A DNA stretch of 64,000 bases from Asterias amurensis (GCF_032118995.1 NC_092648.1:1813001-1877000); one strand, 5' to 3'. Positions 35,120 through 60,826 are shown, counted from the stretch's first letter. The notes: generated by a model from the letters alone, not told the origin. Program-made: numbers and translations.

Positions 35120-38100
35120 ACCAGAGACCACACAGACCGAGAGGTGAAGGGGGAGGGGGGCAACAATAGTTATAGTTATACAACATTTTTAAAAACACTC
35201 TTCATTTATGTCCTTTCAATCATTTCAGTTTTTCCTTTGAAAAATACTATTTTATAAAAAAAAATTTAAAATAAGAAAAGGATAAACAATAAAGCAATGG
35301 GTTTTGTTTTTTTAATGAAAGAGAAGTTTCACCTTACTTCTTGATTGAGTTAGCTGAGGAGTTTGACTCAATGACTGGTAACATAAAACGGTGTTAGTTG
35401 AGTTTTTGAATCATGGGAATTCAAGTGCATTTTTGCATAGACTAGAGAGGCTAGATTTTATTTTTAGAGGGGCGTTTTGAATCGAGTAGTTTGGACAAGG
35501 AGGGAGTTAATAATCGAACAAATGACCAAACATTGTTAAAATGTTATGTAGCCCCAGGAAGACAGTACGATTTTAACACCTCGGCTGGTCCCTAAATAGC
35601 TCGGCTTGACCAGAAAATGAATTTTTGCTGGATAAAATGCCATGCACTGCATGCACAAAAACGCATTGATTGGCACCCATGCTCTAACGCTATGATTTTC
35701 CCCAGTTCTTGCCCTACATCTTAAAAATGGCTTATTCGTGCAACCGAAAATCTAACTAATAAAGGTAATAAAGCTAAACAAATCCAACTCCTTGTATGAC
35801 TAGGTAGTCATCATCATGCACGTGTTTTCCCCCCAACAATTGAATGACACTTATGACAAAAATGTGTAATAATTACCAAGCTTGTAGGTCGGGACCGTCG
35901 AACACAAATCTACACATAAATAACGACATGAAACGATCGTTTCGATGTACAACTGCCTAAAACCGTTTTCTATTGGTTGTTGTTATTCTCTCAGACGTCG
36001 CGATTGGCTCATATTAATCACGTGATATGGATAGTGAGCATTACGTCATGTTCTATTTTAAGGACCTGAAATTATTATTGGATCGGAAAGGGCAGGTTTA
36101 AGCCGGTGCGCTTTTTAGTGTACGTGGTGTAAATGAAGGGATGGACAACTCCCTTTTGTAGTATTTGGACATTTTTTAATTTCCTTCTTCCTCGTCAGAG
36201 TGTGGTACTGTGCGAAATTTTATGATGACATCATGACACTTCGTATAAACAATTAACTACGCGGAGAAAACACCCCCCCCCCTCCCATAAAAAAAAAAAA
36301 AAAAAAAAAAAAAGAGAAGAGAAAAAAACGGGGCCCAATTTGGCATAAAGTTCATTGCCATCCATACTTATTTTTGCGGGTCAGGTTTTTAATTCTAATT
36401 TTTAAACTATGTCATAGCCAAAGCCGTAGACGACGCAGATAGACACATACTCACTCATAGCTAAGAGATAACATCCCACATGACCTGACCGACCGATTTG
36501 TCAGAGCATACTAACTGGTCCCCCCCCCCCCCGCCCCCAATTATGTTTTTAATTAGAAAATAATCATAAGAATAAACAATTAAAACAACAACAACAAACA
36601 AACAAACAAACAAATATTCCCTTCCTGTATTACACCCTTTTCCACTTTTTTCTCTTGTACAGAAGTAACCCAACCCACTATATATCGTTTCTGAGATTCA
36701 CAGATAAAGGGGGGGGGGTACAAGCGCAATTTAATGCTGAGCAAAGAGTGGTGTCACAATAAAAATCGAGTCACTCAATTAAGGCTACGGGGATGGGGCT
36801 TCTATAAAAAAGGGAATTTTGAAATTCAACACAGGCTTTGGATCCAAGTGTCAGTAAGGTCTCATGGCTATCTAGCTATAATTGCTAGCGGTAACTCCCA
36901 AATGATGGGCCCGGTGTTGTGGTGTAGGAATGGGGTGGGGGTTAAGAAAAACAGTAATACTGGGTAATACACGAACCACAAGAGGGCGATGTTGCAGATA
37001 AACCAGCCTAGTTAGTGTCACAAAAAAAGTAGTACAAAACTTAAGTAGCGGACTTTAGCACCAACTGATATTGGAATTCAATTCGAGTCGACGTATTAAG
37101 CTATATAATTAAACTGCATGATGCATTGAGTTCGAGAAGATAAACAAAGTACCCTGCACACAATTCAAATTCCAATTTCTCTACCTACCAAGCCGCGTAG
37201 CAAAGTGGATGGCAGATTTATTATTTGTTTACTGGCAAAATTTCTCAAAACAGGACTTTCCATACACTCTTAGCCAAGGGCTAGCTAACGTCATTCGTGC
37301 CAGGTTGAAATCAAACTCTTAACCTTGATGGCTTAAAATGTATTTTACTGTAGTCTGAGGTGTTTTTATACCCGATGGGTAATAATACCTTCTTAAATAA
37401 CAGACTTACCCCAAAAGTACTCATTGATGGCAAAGAACAATTTGGCCATCTGCTGTCAGAAGAAGTTTGGACTTCACAGTTCACCGTATGAGGGACAGAC
37501 TCTAAGTGTGGTGGTGGGGGGGGGGGGGGGATCTCCTACTACAAAATTGCTGCCAAAGTGAGGCAGTATAGCGATGTGACGTGACATCACATGTTTACAA
37601 AAGAGCCACCTGGACCTCCTGCAGGCATGATTTGTACACAGAGCTCAATGTAAGAAAACATCAAATCTTATATTTTATGGAGATTGCACTGTCTTATTCA
37701 TATCAACTTTTGATATGATGATACTTGTCCAACTTTTACTTTCATAACTCTAGGTTTTATGCGGAAATTATGACACAAATGTCAACTTTCCCCTAGAACC
37801 ATGCAGTGTAGTATCTTGCCTGCCAGAATACTCAAAGAATGTACCAGGTCACAATAATCGTAAACAGAGTTCCCATGGTCTAAAGGGATCAGGTTGACGA
37901 AGGGGCAATCGAAAAGCTGAGTGCCGAATACCCGAGGCCGATGCCCCCCATGTCCTTAGTCTTGAAATCAAGTCGGCAATTTTATTGTTAAGCGCAGTAG
38001 ACGGTCACGAGAACGGTACACTCGATTCCAGTCTGTGTGTGTAATCGCACCGTGACTGTTGCATGAACGGCAAAACGTGTGTTATAAACAAACAGGCAGC

Positions 38101-38879
38101 GCCGAACGACTTGTCACCAAGTCTACCTTATCCTAAGGCTGCCGATGTGAAGCAGGAGATTCTGTGATATATCTCTTCAAGACGGTGCACATTGTGTTCA
38201 GTCTTGATTTTACTCCCGCAACGCAAAGTTTAAAATAGGCATTGCTAGACATGTTTCGGAGGGGGGGGGGGGGGGGGGGAGGGGGGGGGGGGGCTATTAT
38301 GTATTCATATTCAATTATGTGCCTTTTCAATCTCATTGATGGGGGGGGGGGGGGGGCAAGGAAAGAGCAAGGGTTCTTAGATTCTAGCCGCGACCCCCCC
38401 CCCCCCTCCGCGGTTATACGCCACTGCAAAATACCACTCTTTTTGATAAGACAGGTTGTCTTCTTCAAGAAAAAGAGGCCGACAAAACAGAAGATGGAGA
38501 GATGAACTAAGAACATACTGGGGGTTTTGCTTGGCATCAGACAGCGCAGGATGGAGTGAAGAGGCTTTCCTTCTGCAGTGGAGTGAAATAGGCTAGAAAG
38601 ACAGGTTGTCTTCAAGCCTTCATTTGAATGTAGATTTTTCATCCATCATCTCCCCACCAATATAATCACATCTTCATTCGACTATGAACAAAATTATAAT
38701 TGCATAATCACAAGTGTACGAACCCAACGTGGTCAGATATGTTAATTGATTAGATATGCACGGTGGTTGTGTGCGCAGGTCCAATGCCCCCTTTTGTCTG
38801 TGAAGATCACTGCGTGACGGTAGCACGCATCGTTGAAGCAGCCATATGCCAACCTACTCCACTCACTTCAAGATCAAGG

Positions 38880-39490
38880 CATCCTTCTTAAATATACAGC
38901 ATCAATATTTGACTGCACATTCCATATTTTCTCGAGATATCCTTTTCATCATCAAGACAGTAAGTAGCAGTGTTTATTATTCATCATAAAATAGATGTAT
39001 TAATTGTGGTTTTGCCATAGTGGTTGTCAGTGGTTACCATTATAAGATGCGGAAGGGTCAACAATACTGCATCCAGCTGTACTCAACTCTCTTTTTCCTG
39101 TCAATACATTTATGATTTAGCTGTATACGTTTTATATTTTCTCGATAATATCCTTTTCATCACCTCATCACAGGGTAAGTATAGCCGTACTGTTCTTAAC
39201 ATGTTAATCATCTATAGATGGTCTTAATTGAGTTTTTGCCATGCGGTTGTCAGTGGTTACCATTTATTGTAAGATGATGTGGAAAGGTCAATATAACAGG
39301 ATCCAACTGAAGTCCATTATGTTTTTACTCGTGTTGTACATTCCATATTTTCTCGAAATATCCCTGTCTGTACCAGGAAAGTAGCAGTGTTTCACAATGT
39401 TGAATCATCTAATAATATGATATTAATTGTGTTTTGCCACAGTGGTTATCTTTAGAAGATGATGCGAAAAAGGTCAACCTTTTTGCGTCA
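38880..39490. repeat. Three tandem copies of a ~210-bp unit
   Basis: The landmark 'tccatattttctcga' recurs at 38921, 39131 and 39342. Other landmarks (tggttgtcagtggttacca, 'agtagcagtgtt', 'gatggtcttaattg') recur in the same order. The copies differ by perhaps 15-20 percent by eye. Confidence 0.8.
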
Positions 39491-40149
39491 AAATTGATGA
39501 GCTCAATTTATGTTTTTTTACCCGTTTATATTTTTTTTTGATTTAATGTTATTGAGAAATGGTTAATTAAAAACAAAGACCATCGCAGCCAACGGTTGAG
39601 TTTCAGTCACATTACAAAGAGAAAACAAATATACAAGATTCAAAATGTTTGAGTCTTTATTTTAGTAACTAAGGCTATTGGTTCCATAGATCGTTCACTG
39701 TAAATTGAGGTAAGCAGCTGCTAATTATTCCCTATGCTGTCGGCTTGCCATCGCGATGCAATCACATCGCCTTCTGGTCATTAACGGTGTATGCAAATTA
39801 TGTTTTTTTTTTAAATCTCCATTAGGGATGCAGAAGTCTAGAATGGTTGAGGTATACAAAACCTTTTAGGGTCTGACAAATATAATGATGTGACCAAGTG
39901 TACGTTTTATTTGTACATTTTTAAAGCATATTATTTGGTTCATGAGTTAAGAGATGCGTTTTACAAATCCTAATATATGTTTTTGTTTTCTATCCGATAA
40001 TAGTATAAGGATAATACTGTTACTATGATGAAGCCTAGTGTCAATTTTGCTGACGGGGGATGCCCATCACCTTCAATAAAAAAAAACCCCAAAACAAAAC
40101 AAAAACACCAACAAAAACATGAAAAACAACCCCCATCCCCCTCGAAAAA

Positions 40150-40215
40150 ATAATAATAACCCAGAGGTCGATGGTTCAAATCCCGCTCTAGTCAATTTTT
40201 CATTGTTCAACCCAA
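40150..40215 (+). mobile_element. SINE family 4 fragment
   Basis: B box 'gatggttcaaatcccgctct' followed by 'cattgttcaacccaaaatc'. Other copies lie at 44387-44480 (+) and 60750-60826 (-). Confidence 0.6.
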
Positions 40216-40774
40216 AATCATTTATAAAAGTCAGTTTCCCTTGTGGTTTATTATTTGATAAATAAATAAATAAACAAAATAAAATAAACAAGATCAAAAT
40301 ACCACCCAAACAAACGCAGACTACAAAACAAACAGAAACTCTTATCACCCACAACAAAACGAACAAACAAACAAACGAACGAACTATCCAGATAGACTTG
40401 TTTTTCAAAAAGCAGACGTCTGTGTATTTCATTTAAAATAAAATAAATAAACAAAACACAGACAGAAATAATTATGTCAGCCCCGGAAGCCCTTATCTTA
40501 TCAAAAACATCAATATAATCCTTGCTCTATGATATAATATACGTTTTAAGGGTCAGACAAACTGAGCAATTACTACAGTTACGTACATATAAACACTCAA
40601 ATGCCTATCTATTATTTGTACAAAACCTCACTAGACCTACGAGGATAACTCTAGACAGTAAACAAAAATGTCCAGACTCTAAAACACACATCTTGTTAAT
40701 AATCATATTTTATTTGTAAAGCGTTTTAGACCACCGACCTTTTTATTATCAGCAAATAAACTCGAGGAAATTAG

Positions 40775-40782
40775 TATATAAA
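40775..40782 (+). promoter_or_regulatory. TATA box of the MCFD2-like gene
   Basis: TATATAAA lies 78 bp before the ATG, which would place the start site near 40805 and give a leader of about 55 nt. Confidence 0.55.
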
Positions 40783-40860
40783 CTAGTTTGGTTGTTGTAA
40801 ATAAACAGTCTATCGAGTGTTCGCATTTTTTCCCCAGAGTGCTATCTTCACTGCCAAACG

Positions 40861-42537
40861 ATGTCTACAAAAGACCACCCTCTATGCTGCTGTAATGTGT
40901 ACCAAGTTTTACTACTAACTGTTGCAGCCATCTTGTTCTCGTGTACATTCGTTGCCTCTTCACCAGACGGTGCCAAATCAAAATCGAAATTCCACGATCC
41001 GGATGTAGTCAGAAATAAAGAGTAGGTATTTTCATTCAAAATCCTTCGTCACCAAAAAAGAAATAAGAAGAACAAAAAATCCGTATTCTTTTTCATTCGA
41101 TTTGAAATAATTTATAATCAAATTACCTCAAAATGAGATATTCCTTTTGGTAAAGAATGAGTGAACAAGTGGTGGCAGGATACGGTAATCTTAAAAAAAA
41201 AATGATGATAATTAAAAATGTTTGCTTAATCTCTACTTAACAAAGTAAATATTTAATTCTTTAATTATTTAATTGACCTGTTGATAACTTTCAGTCACGT
41301 AAAGGAACATCTTGATGAGTTGACAGGATCCAGTAAACAAGAAAAGGACATGAACGACGAAGAACTAGAATTTCATTATTTCAAGTAAGTCTGGAGTTTT
41401 TATAAAAGTACCCCGTATTTCTTCCCTGCCTTTTTAACCTCTCTAGAACTCGGTTCGAATCCCGCCAAAGACCGGAGCGTTTTGTGTGGCTTGAGTTTTC
41501 AGTCCCTACTCAATTGCCTGTTATCCCCCCCTTTGGGGTTTTCCTCACACATCTATAAAACTGACGTTTCTTCAACATCTTCTTTAAACATGTATCTTCG
41601 GGCATGTAGGTATACCTATAGGTTTCATTCCTAGAAAGATGAATAATACATTTCACAATTCTTTTGCAATGCACAATGCATTTGAAAGCGTACTAGTTTC
41701 ATTAACACACTTAAAAAGGAAACAAATATTAATTTTAGGACGAAATATTATCTTGATTTGTGTGCAGGTTGCACGATTTTGATAACAACACTAAGTTAGA
41801 TGGTTTGGAGATACTGGCCGCTATTTCTCACGCCATGGGTTACGAAGCAGACAAGAGTAAAAACGCAGAAGCCGCTGCCGAAGACCGGAATATATATTAC
41901 GCAGGTAAACATTTTTCTTTATGTCAATATAACAAATTGACAATTTGTTGTCATGTAGAAAACCATTAATAAGATAATGGTATAATACGTGGAAACTAAC
42001 ATGTGAACATTTCGTTTCAAAAGGTGGTTTAGGCCTATAGCGTTTTTGAGTTATTGTCGAAGAACTGGAGCGGTTTTTTTTTCAAGCAGAAACAATAATC
42101 TACATTTTGGAGTAAACCACCTTAAAAAACGTTGTCAGTAACGATTATCAGATTCAATTTGTTTTAGAATAAAACGTGATATTTTTTGTTTATAAAGATT
42201 ATGCAGAACGAAAACTATAGTTTTAAGTCACTAGAAGTGCATTTAAAAGTGGTCCATTTCCCCTGACCTTTTACACTTTCTTCTCCGACATTTATTTTAA
42301 TAAAATGAAATTGTTTTCTTAAAATGAATCTATCACCCTTGCGTATATACACAAGATCGGAAATTCATTAACAGTTCTATTGTTTTGGGGGACTTGTTTT
42401 GTTTTGCAGCAATGATTGACCAAGTTTTATCTGAAGATGATTTCAACAATGACGGTTATCTGACGTATCTTGAGTACGTACTGGCAAGAAGACGAGAGCA
42501 ACGAAACACAGCAGAAGAAACACCAAGTAAAAAATAA
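40861..42537 (+). CDS. mcfd2: MCFD2-like secretory-pathway EF-hand protein (complete)
   Basis: The four exons are 40861-41021, 41295-41384, 41768-41904 and 42410-42537, with GT-AG introns and closed frames; the product is 171 aa. The N terminus has a hydrophobic segment (VYQVLLLTVAAILFSCTF) that fits a signal peptide or anchor. The region HVKEHLDEL and DEELEFHYFKLHDFD aligns with human MCFD2 (HIMEHLEGV, LQLHYFKMHDYD). Two EF-hand loops are intact: DFDNNTKLDGLE (residues 87-98) and DFNNDGYLTYLE (140-151). Human MCFD2 (146 aa) binds the lectin LMAN1 through Ca-dependent folding to export factors V and VIII from the ER. A cargo-receptor role here is inferred by homology. The charged tail ending PSKK and the longer N terminus differ from human, and the related CGREF1 or other MCFD2-like paralogues are possible. 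The first donor is read as GA|GTAGGT because continuing one codon further meets a stop. Confidence 0.85.
41088..41188. mobile_element. Solo copy of the inner MITE seen at 34965
   Basis: 'atccgtattctttttcattc' and 'agtggtggcaggatacgg' are the ends. Located in MCFD2-like intron 1. Confidence 0.6.
41447..41545 (+). mobile_element. tRNA-derived SINE, family 3 (plus)
   Basis: B box 'cggttcgaatcccgcc', then 'gagttttcagtccctactca' and 'ccccctttggggttttcctc'. Located in MCFD2-like intron 2. Confidence 0.65.
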
Positions 42538-44386
42538 TAATTGCACTTTCTTTGTTTTTTGAACTCGCAGTATTTTTGACCCTTGCTAAATTGGTCTCGT
42601 GTGAAAGGGGCTAAAGGTGCAATAGGAGATTGCTGAGGAATCTTGGTGCGGCAGTAAACTTGACAATTAAATCCATTGTTCTTGAAAATATAAACAATTC
42701 AATTTTCAATTCAATATTGGTTTATTCCCCAAAAGATGAAAACAATGAAAACTTATCTTTAAATAGATGGAAATTTGCATTAGGAATAAAAAAATATTGA
42801 TTTTGATTCATACCCATAAACACCGATGTGTGTTAGCACTACTCAGTACTTTCCCGAGCTCTGTGAATAAATTGTACAGGCATATTACTCACGTGGAATT
42901 CGCACCAACAACCTGCGCGTCTACCTGTTAAGTCTACTGCCACCTAGCGTTCAAAAGTTTCCTATTGTAATGCAAGGAAAGCTTTCCCATGCGGTCAAAA
43001 ATATGGTCAATATTGTTTGTTTTGTTGTGTTAATCCCTCCTCTGTCATTTTGTTTGTGGTGTCTTTCCCCATTTGTTTGTCCTTTAGTAGTTGTTTTTTG
43101 TTTTTCTGTTTGCAGTCACTTGTTCAAGATTCTCCCTACACTGCATGTTTCTTGATACCGCCAAAGCTGAAAGTCTTATCCAGGACCTACACAAGACAAC
43201 TGTGTTACAAAACATTTAAACTCTGAAATAATATTCTGAAAAGTTTAACAATTATATTTTGTAACTTGACTTTGAAGCAAAGCAGTTTATTTGATAGCAA
43301 ATAATATGGAAAGTGTACACTATTTTCTTGCAAGAAATAATGTGATAATTTACAAAACCAAGTTTTAAGATACCTATCGTTTTTTGGCACTTAACTTTAT
43401 ATATTTTCTCACAGCATACAATACTAGAGTGTAAAGACAAAGTAAAGGTTTTCCCGGCCAATTACAGCAAACAAAAATAATTAAATTTCATCAGAACACA
43501 TTCAAATACGTAGATATAGATATATGACATTTTGTATTAATGTAAACAATTTCCAGAAACACAATAAAGGGGGAAAATTTTTACAATTAACATCCATAAC
43601 AATACCAGTTACACCAATGTTGAATGATATGTTTTGAAAGTACCCCCAAAACAACAGGGGAATGGACAAGCAGGCTTCTTCTTAAAACTTGAGTCAATTA
43701 TTATCATTTTGATTTATTAGAATTTCAAAGAAATATTCTCCAGGCTCACTTGGCTATTGCATGTATTAGTGATCTAAAATAAGGCAACTTTTCCTGTGTA
43801 TGTTCAATAAAAACACAATGAGATTAAAAACAGAAGGGACTTTATATGCAACAACCTTTCCCTTGATCCTTTCCCGCTAATTCTGTTTTTTGTGTCTAGT
43901 TATGGTTCACAAATGACTGTAACAAAGAATACCTTGATTGGTACTTAACGTTGAGCACTGTACATATTATGCATTGACTGTGAAGAAATGACACAATGAC
44001 ACTTTTAATATAGCAACAACAAAACTCTGGTCTGATGGAACCCCATTGAAATGTTCTTAATTCCTCTTTTTGTTTGTTTGTTTGTTTGTTTGTTTGTTGT
44101 TGTGTCTGTTTTATAAAGAATGAGAAAGTTGAAAATGATTAGAGAAGTAAAAACCTTACTCAGCTCATGTCCACGCTGTGTTTAAATGTCAAAGGAACAT
44201 CATAAAAAAACCTGTGCTTAGTTGTTAAAAACCCGGCCAGAGCTCTTCAGGGTCCCACTGTTATTTACGCACCTGTAAAAGGTCCCAGCCTTTCTCCTTA
44301 ACTTCTTTGACGACAATTACAGGTGGAATGGCTTCTGACTGGCAACACCGAGCAAAGATATTGACAGAGTAGGGAGACTGCCAACA

Positions 44387-44480
44387 TAGGGCTAGATTGC
44401 TAAGTCGGTAGAGTGCCGGCATGTTGACCTAGTTTTAAATCCCACTCTTGTCAGTTGTTCTTTGTTCAACCCAAAATTAA
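44387..44480 (+). mobile_element. SINE family 4, tRNA-like head
   Basis: A box-like 'gattgctaagtcggtagagt', then 'ttttaaatcccactcttgtc' and 'gttctttgttcaacccaaaa'. Confidence 0.65.
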
Positions 44481-44752
44481 AGTACTCAATTATTAATTAT
44501 GATACTTAAATAATCATTTCTGTAAATACTTATGACAAGTAAACAGCACTTTTTGCTTTGTTTTGCAAGAACAAAAAGTACAAGTTTGACTGTTTTATGT
44601 TTGCTTGATGTGTAGCTAAAAATAGATTGTAAATGTCCAAGAATAGTTCAAGTTAGACACTATAAATAGAAATTTGCTTCTACTAGCCTGCTACGTAAAG
44701 GATGTACATTGGTAAGTATCAAAGTATAATCATTTATTGGGTAGGATAATAA

Positions 44753-45106
44753 GACATTTGCAAGTTAGATTTAAATAATGTCTGGTACAATGACTTGCTT
44801 GGTCACAAGTTACCGCTTACATTTGAATTCCTCAGACTATAGAGATAGTTACTATGTCAATTGCTTCGTGGCAAGCCTTAGCATAGCAACCTCCAGATGA
44901 GCAAACCCTGGTACTATTGTGCCATACACATTCATTCAAAATTGTGGATGGGTGTTCACCGTCTCTTACAGAACTATGCAAAGTCTGCACCTTATCATGC
45001 GACATAGCAACTGTCTTGATATTCTGAGGAATTCAAATTTAAGTGGTAACTTGTGATTATACACGTCATTGTACCAGACAATATTCAAATCTAACGTGCA
45101 AATGGC
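44753..45106. mobile_element. Inverted-repeat element, 350 bp
   Basis: 'gacatttgcaagttagattt' pairs with 'caaatctaacgtgcaaatgg', and 'ctggtacaatgac' with 'gtcattgtaccag'. The pairing continues inward through 'acaagttaccgcttac' and 'gtggtaacttgtg', and 'gaattcctcag' with 'ctgaggaattc'. Confidence 0.75.
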
Positions 45107-45292
45107 TTAATGGGTAGGATTGGATGTCAATTAGGTGAAGTTTGCAGCGGCACAATGTGTAAATCTCTTTTGAGTAGTATTGGCTCTAAAAAAAAACCTG
45201 TGGTTGAAAACTCAACATTTCGATCAGTATGCTCTGATTGTCTTCAGGAGATTGGCACAGGGTGCTTCTGCAAACCTTACCTACAATTAAAT

Positions 45293-45468
45293 TGCAGGCC
45301 AGGAATTTCGTTTTTTAACATGTTTCAAAGGGCAAGGCCATTTTCACTTTGAAAAGGGTACTTCCATAGGAAAATCTTAAAGTCAGTGGGTAACTTTTGA
45401 AGGGGCACCAAGGCCAAGACCAGAGCAACCAGGCCCATGACCTTCGTGTAATTCCAGGCCTGTAATTG
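45293..45468. mobile_element. 'aggccaggaatttc...aattccaggcctg' element
   Basis: Ends as stated, with the interior 'tttcaaagggcaaggccatt' and 'tttgaaggggcaccaaggcc'. Near-identical layout to 51395-51535. Confidence 0.65.
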
Positions 45469-45566
45469 TTTAAATGGCGTAAAAAGAAAAAGGAAATAAA
45501 AAGAGCAACTCATGTCTTCCCTTCCACTCTATTAATATTATAATTAATATAATTATGAATTTAACT

Positions 45567-58437
<12,871 letters not shown>

Positions 58438-58689
58438 CTAAAATAAAACCATAAAAAATAATAATAAAATATCAGCTGCACAATATCATAAAAAGATTAT
58501 ATAAATTTAGATTCATTCATCCAGCTCCCAGGAATGGACCTTTCCTGCAGTCAATGGTGCCTCCTGAACACCACGCTAATGTGGGGTATTTCCGCAGCAG
58601 TGTAGCGCCATCCTTCCTTCCCCTAAGCACAAACAAAATGGACAGGCTGCCACCATTGTTGTTAACATTCTTGTTACATTGATGGTGGG

Positions 58690-59128
58690 TAAAGCCCGGT
58701 TCATACTTCCTGGGAATTCAAAGTGAATTTAGACGTCACATGGCTGTTTATGGAGGGAACGTTGTGCAGAAGTTGAATATAGCTCAACTGTTACAAATTA
58801 AGCCCCACTCATACTTCAGGCGATACAAATTTTGCCGTCACATGGTTGTTTTTGCAGCGAATGTTTCCCTGAACACAGACTTTCTGCGAATGCGAATCAA
58901 ATATTGACGGCACATGGCTACTTTGCAGTGAACATTTCTCAGGAGTTGACCATAGTTCAACTGTTGTGAATTAAACCAGCTGTTCATACATGTCATTCTG
59001 CAAATGCGAATCAAATTTTGACGGCACATGGCAGTTTTCAGTTCACTTATTACAAACTATTCGTTGCCAATTTGTGACGTCAAAATTTGTATCGCATTTG
59101 CATTCGCATGAAGTATGAACCGGGCTTA
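58690..59128. mobile_element. MITE, TAAAGCCCGGTTCATACTTC family, with internal repeats
   Basis: The ends are as at 52144. The interior block 'gcgaatcaaat(t/a)ttgacggcacatggc' is repeated at about 58891 and 59003, and 'gtcacatggttgtttttgc' at 58838, so the element has expanded internally to 440 bp. Confidence 0.75.
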
Positions 59129-59235
59129 AGTCAGAACATTCCAAGATGCCAGCATACAGTGGCACATTTCGGCTTTGACTCATGATCAAGGCTCTGCAAA
59201 TAAATTTTCTCTGCTCAATTTTCTCACTCGACAAC

Positions 59236-59446
59236 CAGGGCCCAATATCATGGCTCTGCTTACCGTAAGCACAGAATCGACGCTTACCGAAGCAAGGAAT
59301 TTTGGCTTCTGCGCGTGCGTACTTCACGTTACTAAGCATTCTACGCTTACGAGGCTAGCGCAGATTCGGCACTTGCACCTAAAGTGGGGAATCGTGATCG
59401 TAAGTGCAAGAAAACAGCGGTAAGCAGAGCCATGAAATTGGGCCCA
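59236..59446. mobile_element. MITE, CAGGGCCCAATATCATGGCT ends
   Basis: The right end GCCATGAAATTGGGCCC pairs with the left. Interior as at 48603. Confidence 0.8.
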
Positions 59447-59974
59447 GATAACTTCAAATACCAGTGCTAATTATGAGATTTTTGCTTGTTGTCTTTCCTT
59501 GTTCATTTAGCCTTCGAGAAAGACTCTGCTAGGGTCGAAACATCAGGCCATTAACTATTTTTTGCATTTATACCATCGCTCCATTTGGTTGGTAAGTTGT
59601 TTGCAATCAGCTAATTCTATGTTCTTTCCTTTATCAAGTCTGGGTTTTGTTGTTGCAACGATATATTCAAAGAAAAAAAAACCCAAGAAGCTTTAAAAAT
59701 TTCCCCAAAATAATAATGTGGGTACTGGGTACGCACAGATATTTAAAATAATAATGTCAAAATAAACTACAAATCCATCGCTAGTTTTAAAATTTAATTT
59801 GAACTCAAAATTTAAATTAACAATCTGAAAAGTAATATAGATGTAAATGGGTTGAAACCAGTTTATTTCACTTCAAAAAACCTATCATGTATTTACAAGC
59901 TGCAAAGGGCAAAACAAATGACAATGCTGTTGAACTTTCTATTTTACAAGTGAAACTAATTTACATAAAAATTG

Positions 59975-60339
59975 TTTAAGGCACTGGACACTATGGGTAA
60001 TTACTCAAAATCATTTTTGCATAAAAACTTACTCGGTAACGAGCTGTTGATAGTAGGCCTATAGAATATTGTGAGAAGCGGCTCCCCTCTGCAGTAACAT
60101 AGATTTTGAGAAAGAGGTAAGTTCTCATCTAAAAAACTTCAGACCTGAAGCCTTTTTAAGGCATCTGAAGGCACACAAATTTGTGCAAATGGGTGTTTCT
60201 TCTTTCCTTATTTTCGTGCAACATCCTTGACCAATTTAGTAAAAATTCCACAGATTTGCTCTTGTATGCATACATGTTGGGATACACCAAGTGACAACAC
60301 TGGTATTTGACATTTACTAAGGGTTTCCAGTGCCTCTAA
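59975..60339. mobile_element. Hairpin MITE, family P (diverged)
   Basis: The ends are 'tttaaggcactggacactat' and 'tttccagtgcctctaa'. Confidence 0.75.
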
Positions 60340-60519
60340 GCCAAACATACATGTACATGTTTATTTATCAAACCAAACATTAATTTAGTAATCTAGCTTT
60401 GATTTAATTTGACAACAAACAAAAATTACTGAACTTCTGTAAGAAATGCATGCATAGGGTCTTCAATATTAAATGGTGTTTGAAGCTTTGCATGGTGTGG
60501 AGAATAAGAGCAACTATAA

Positions 60520-60640
60520 ATATTAATAGTAAACTTGCGGGTACAACCATGGGTAAAAACTCTTTTGAAGGAGTGGTGGCTCTTTTGAAGGAGTGGTTGT
60601 ACCTGCAAGTTTACTATTAATATTTATATTTATAGTTGCT
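60520..60640. repeat. Inverted repeat, 'tattaatagtaaacttgcgggtacaacca' arms
   Basis: The left arm 'aatagtaaacttgcgggtac' pairs with the right arm 'tgtacctgcaagtttactat'. The loop contains a direct repeat of 'ctcttttgaaggagtggt'. Confidence 0.75.
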
Positions 60641-60749
60641 CGTCTTCAGTATTCTTCAGTATTCTTGCAAACTTCGTTACAATTTTTTTTCCAAGTAATT
60701 TAAACCAAAGGGAAACTGATCTGCTAAGTTTGAAATAGTAAGTGTTTGA

Positions 60750-60826
60750 ACAAAGAACAATTGACTGGGGCAGGACTTGAACCGTTGATCAGTACTCTAC
60801 CAACTGAGCTATCCAGCCCTCTGTAA
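60750..60826 (-). mobile_element. SINE family 4 head, minus strand
   Basis: 'ggcaggacttgaaccgttga' and 'tctaccaactgagctatcca' are the reverse of a tRNA-like B and A box. 'gaacaaagaacaatt' matches the family 4 body. Confidence 0.65.

Larger units (their letters stand above)
35120..40770. other. Intergenic; low-complexity and tandem repeats, no gene seen
   Basis: Poly-A at 36289-36313, C run at 36521-36537, and G runs at 36710-36719, 37512-37530, 38261-38294 and 38341-38356. Two promoter-like sites lie near 36 kb (inverted CCAAT 'gattggct' at about 36001 and CACGTGAT at about 36019) with no exon attached. A 210-bp tandem repeat occupies 38880-39490. The long open frames at 38133-38642 arise from homopolymer runs. 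Confidence 0.5.
42538..45566. other. Intergenic between convergent MCFD2-like and RIOX1; repeats, no gene seen
   Basis: An AATAAA at 42785-42790 may end the MCFD2-like transcript. The rest holds a minus-strand family 2 SINE (42800-42900), a half MITE (42905-42967), AT-rich sequence, a (TTGT)n tract (44071-44097), a family 4 SINE (44387-44480), an inverted repeat (44753-45106) and two dispersed repeats (45120-45255, 45293-45468). Confidence 0.6.

Noticed and set aside
38133-38642. 169-residue minus-strand open frame rich in Pro and Gly
   Set aside because: It is generated by G/C homopolymers and has no conserved content.
40073-40432. 119-residue hydrophobic minus-strand open frame
   Set aside because: It comes from A-rich simple sequence (repeated Phe, Leu, Cys, Val) beside a SINE; it only looks like membrane protein.
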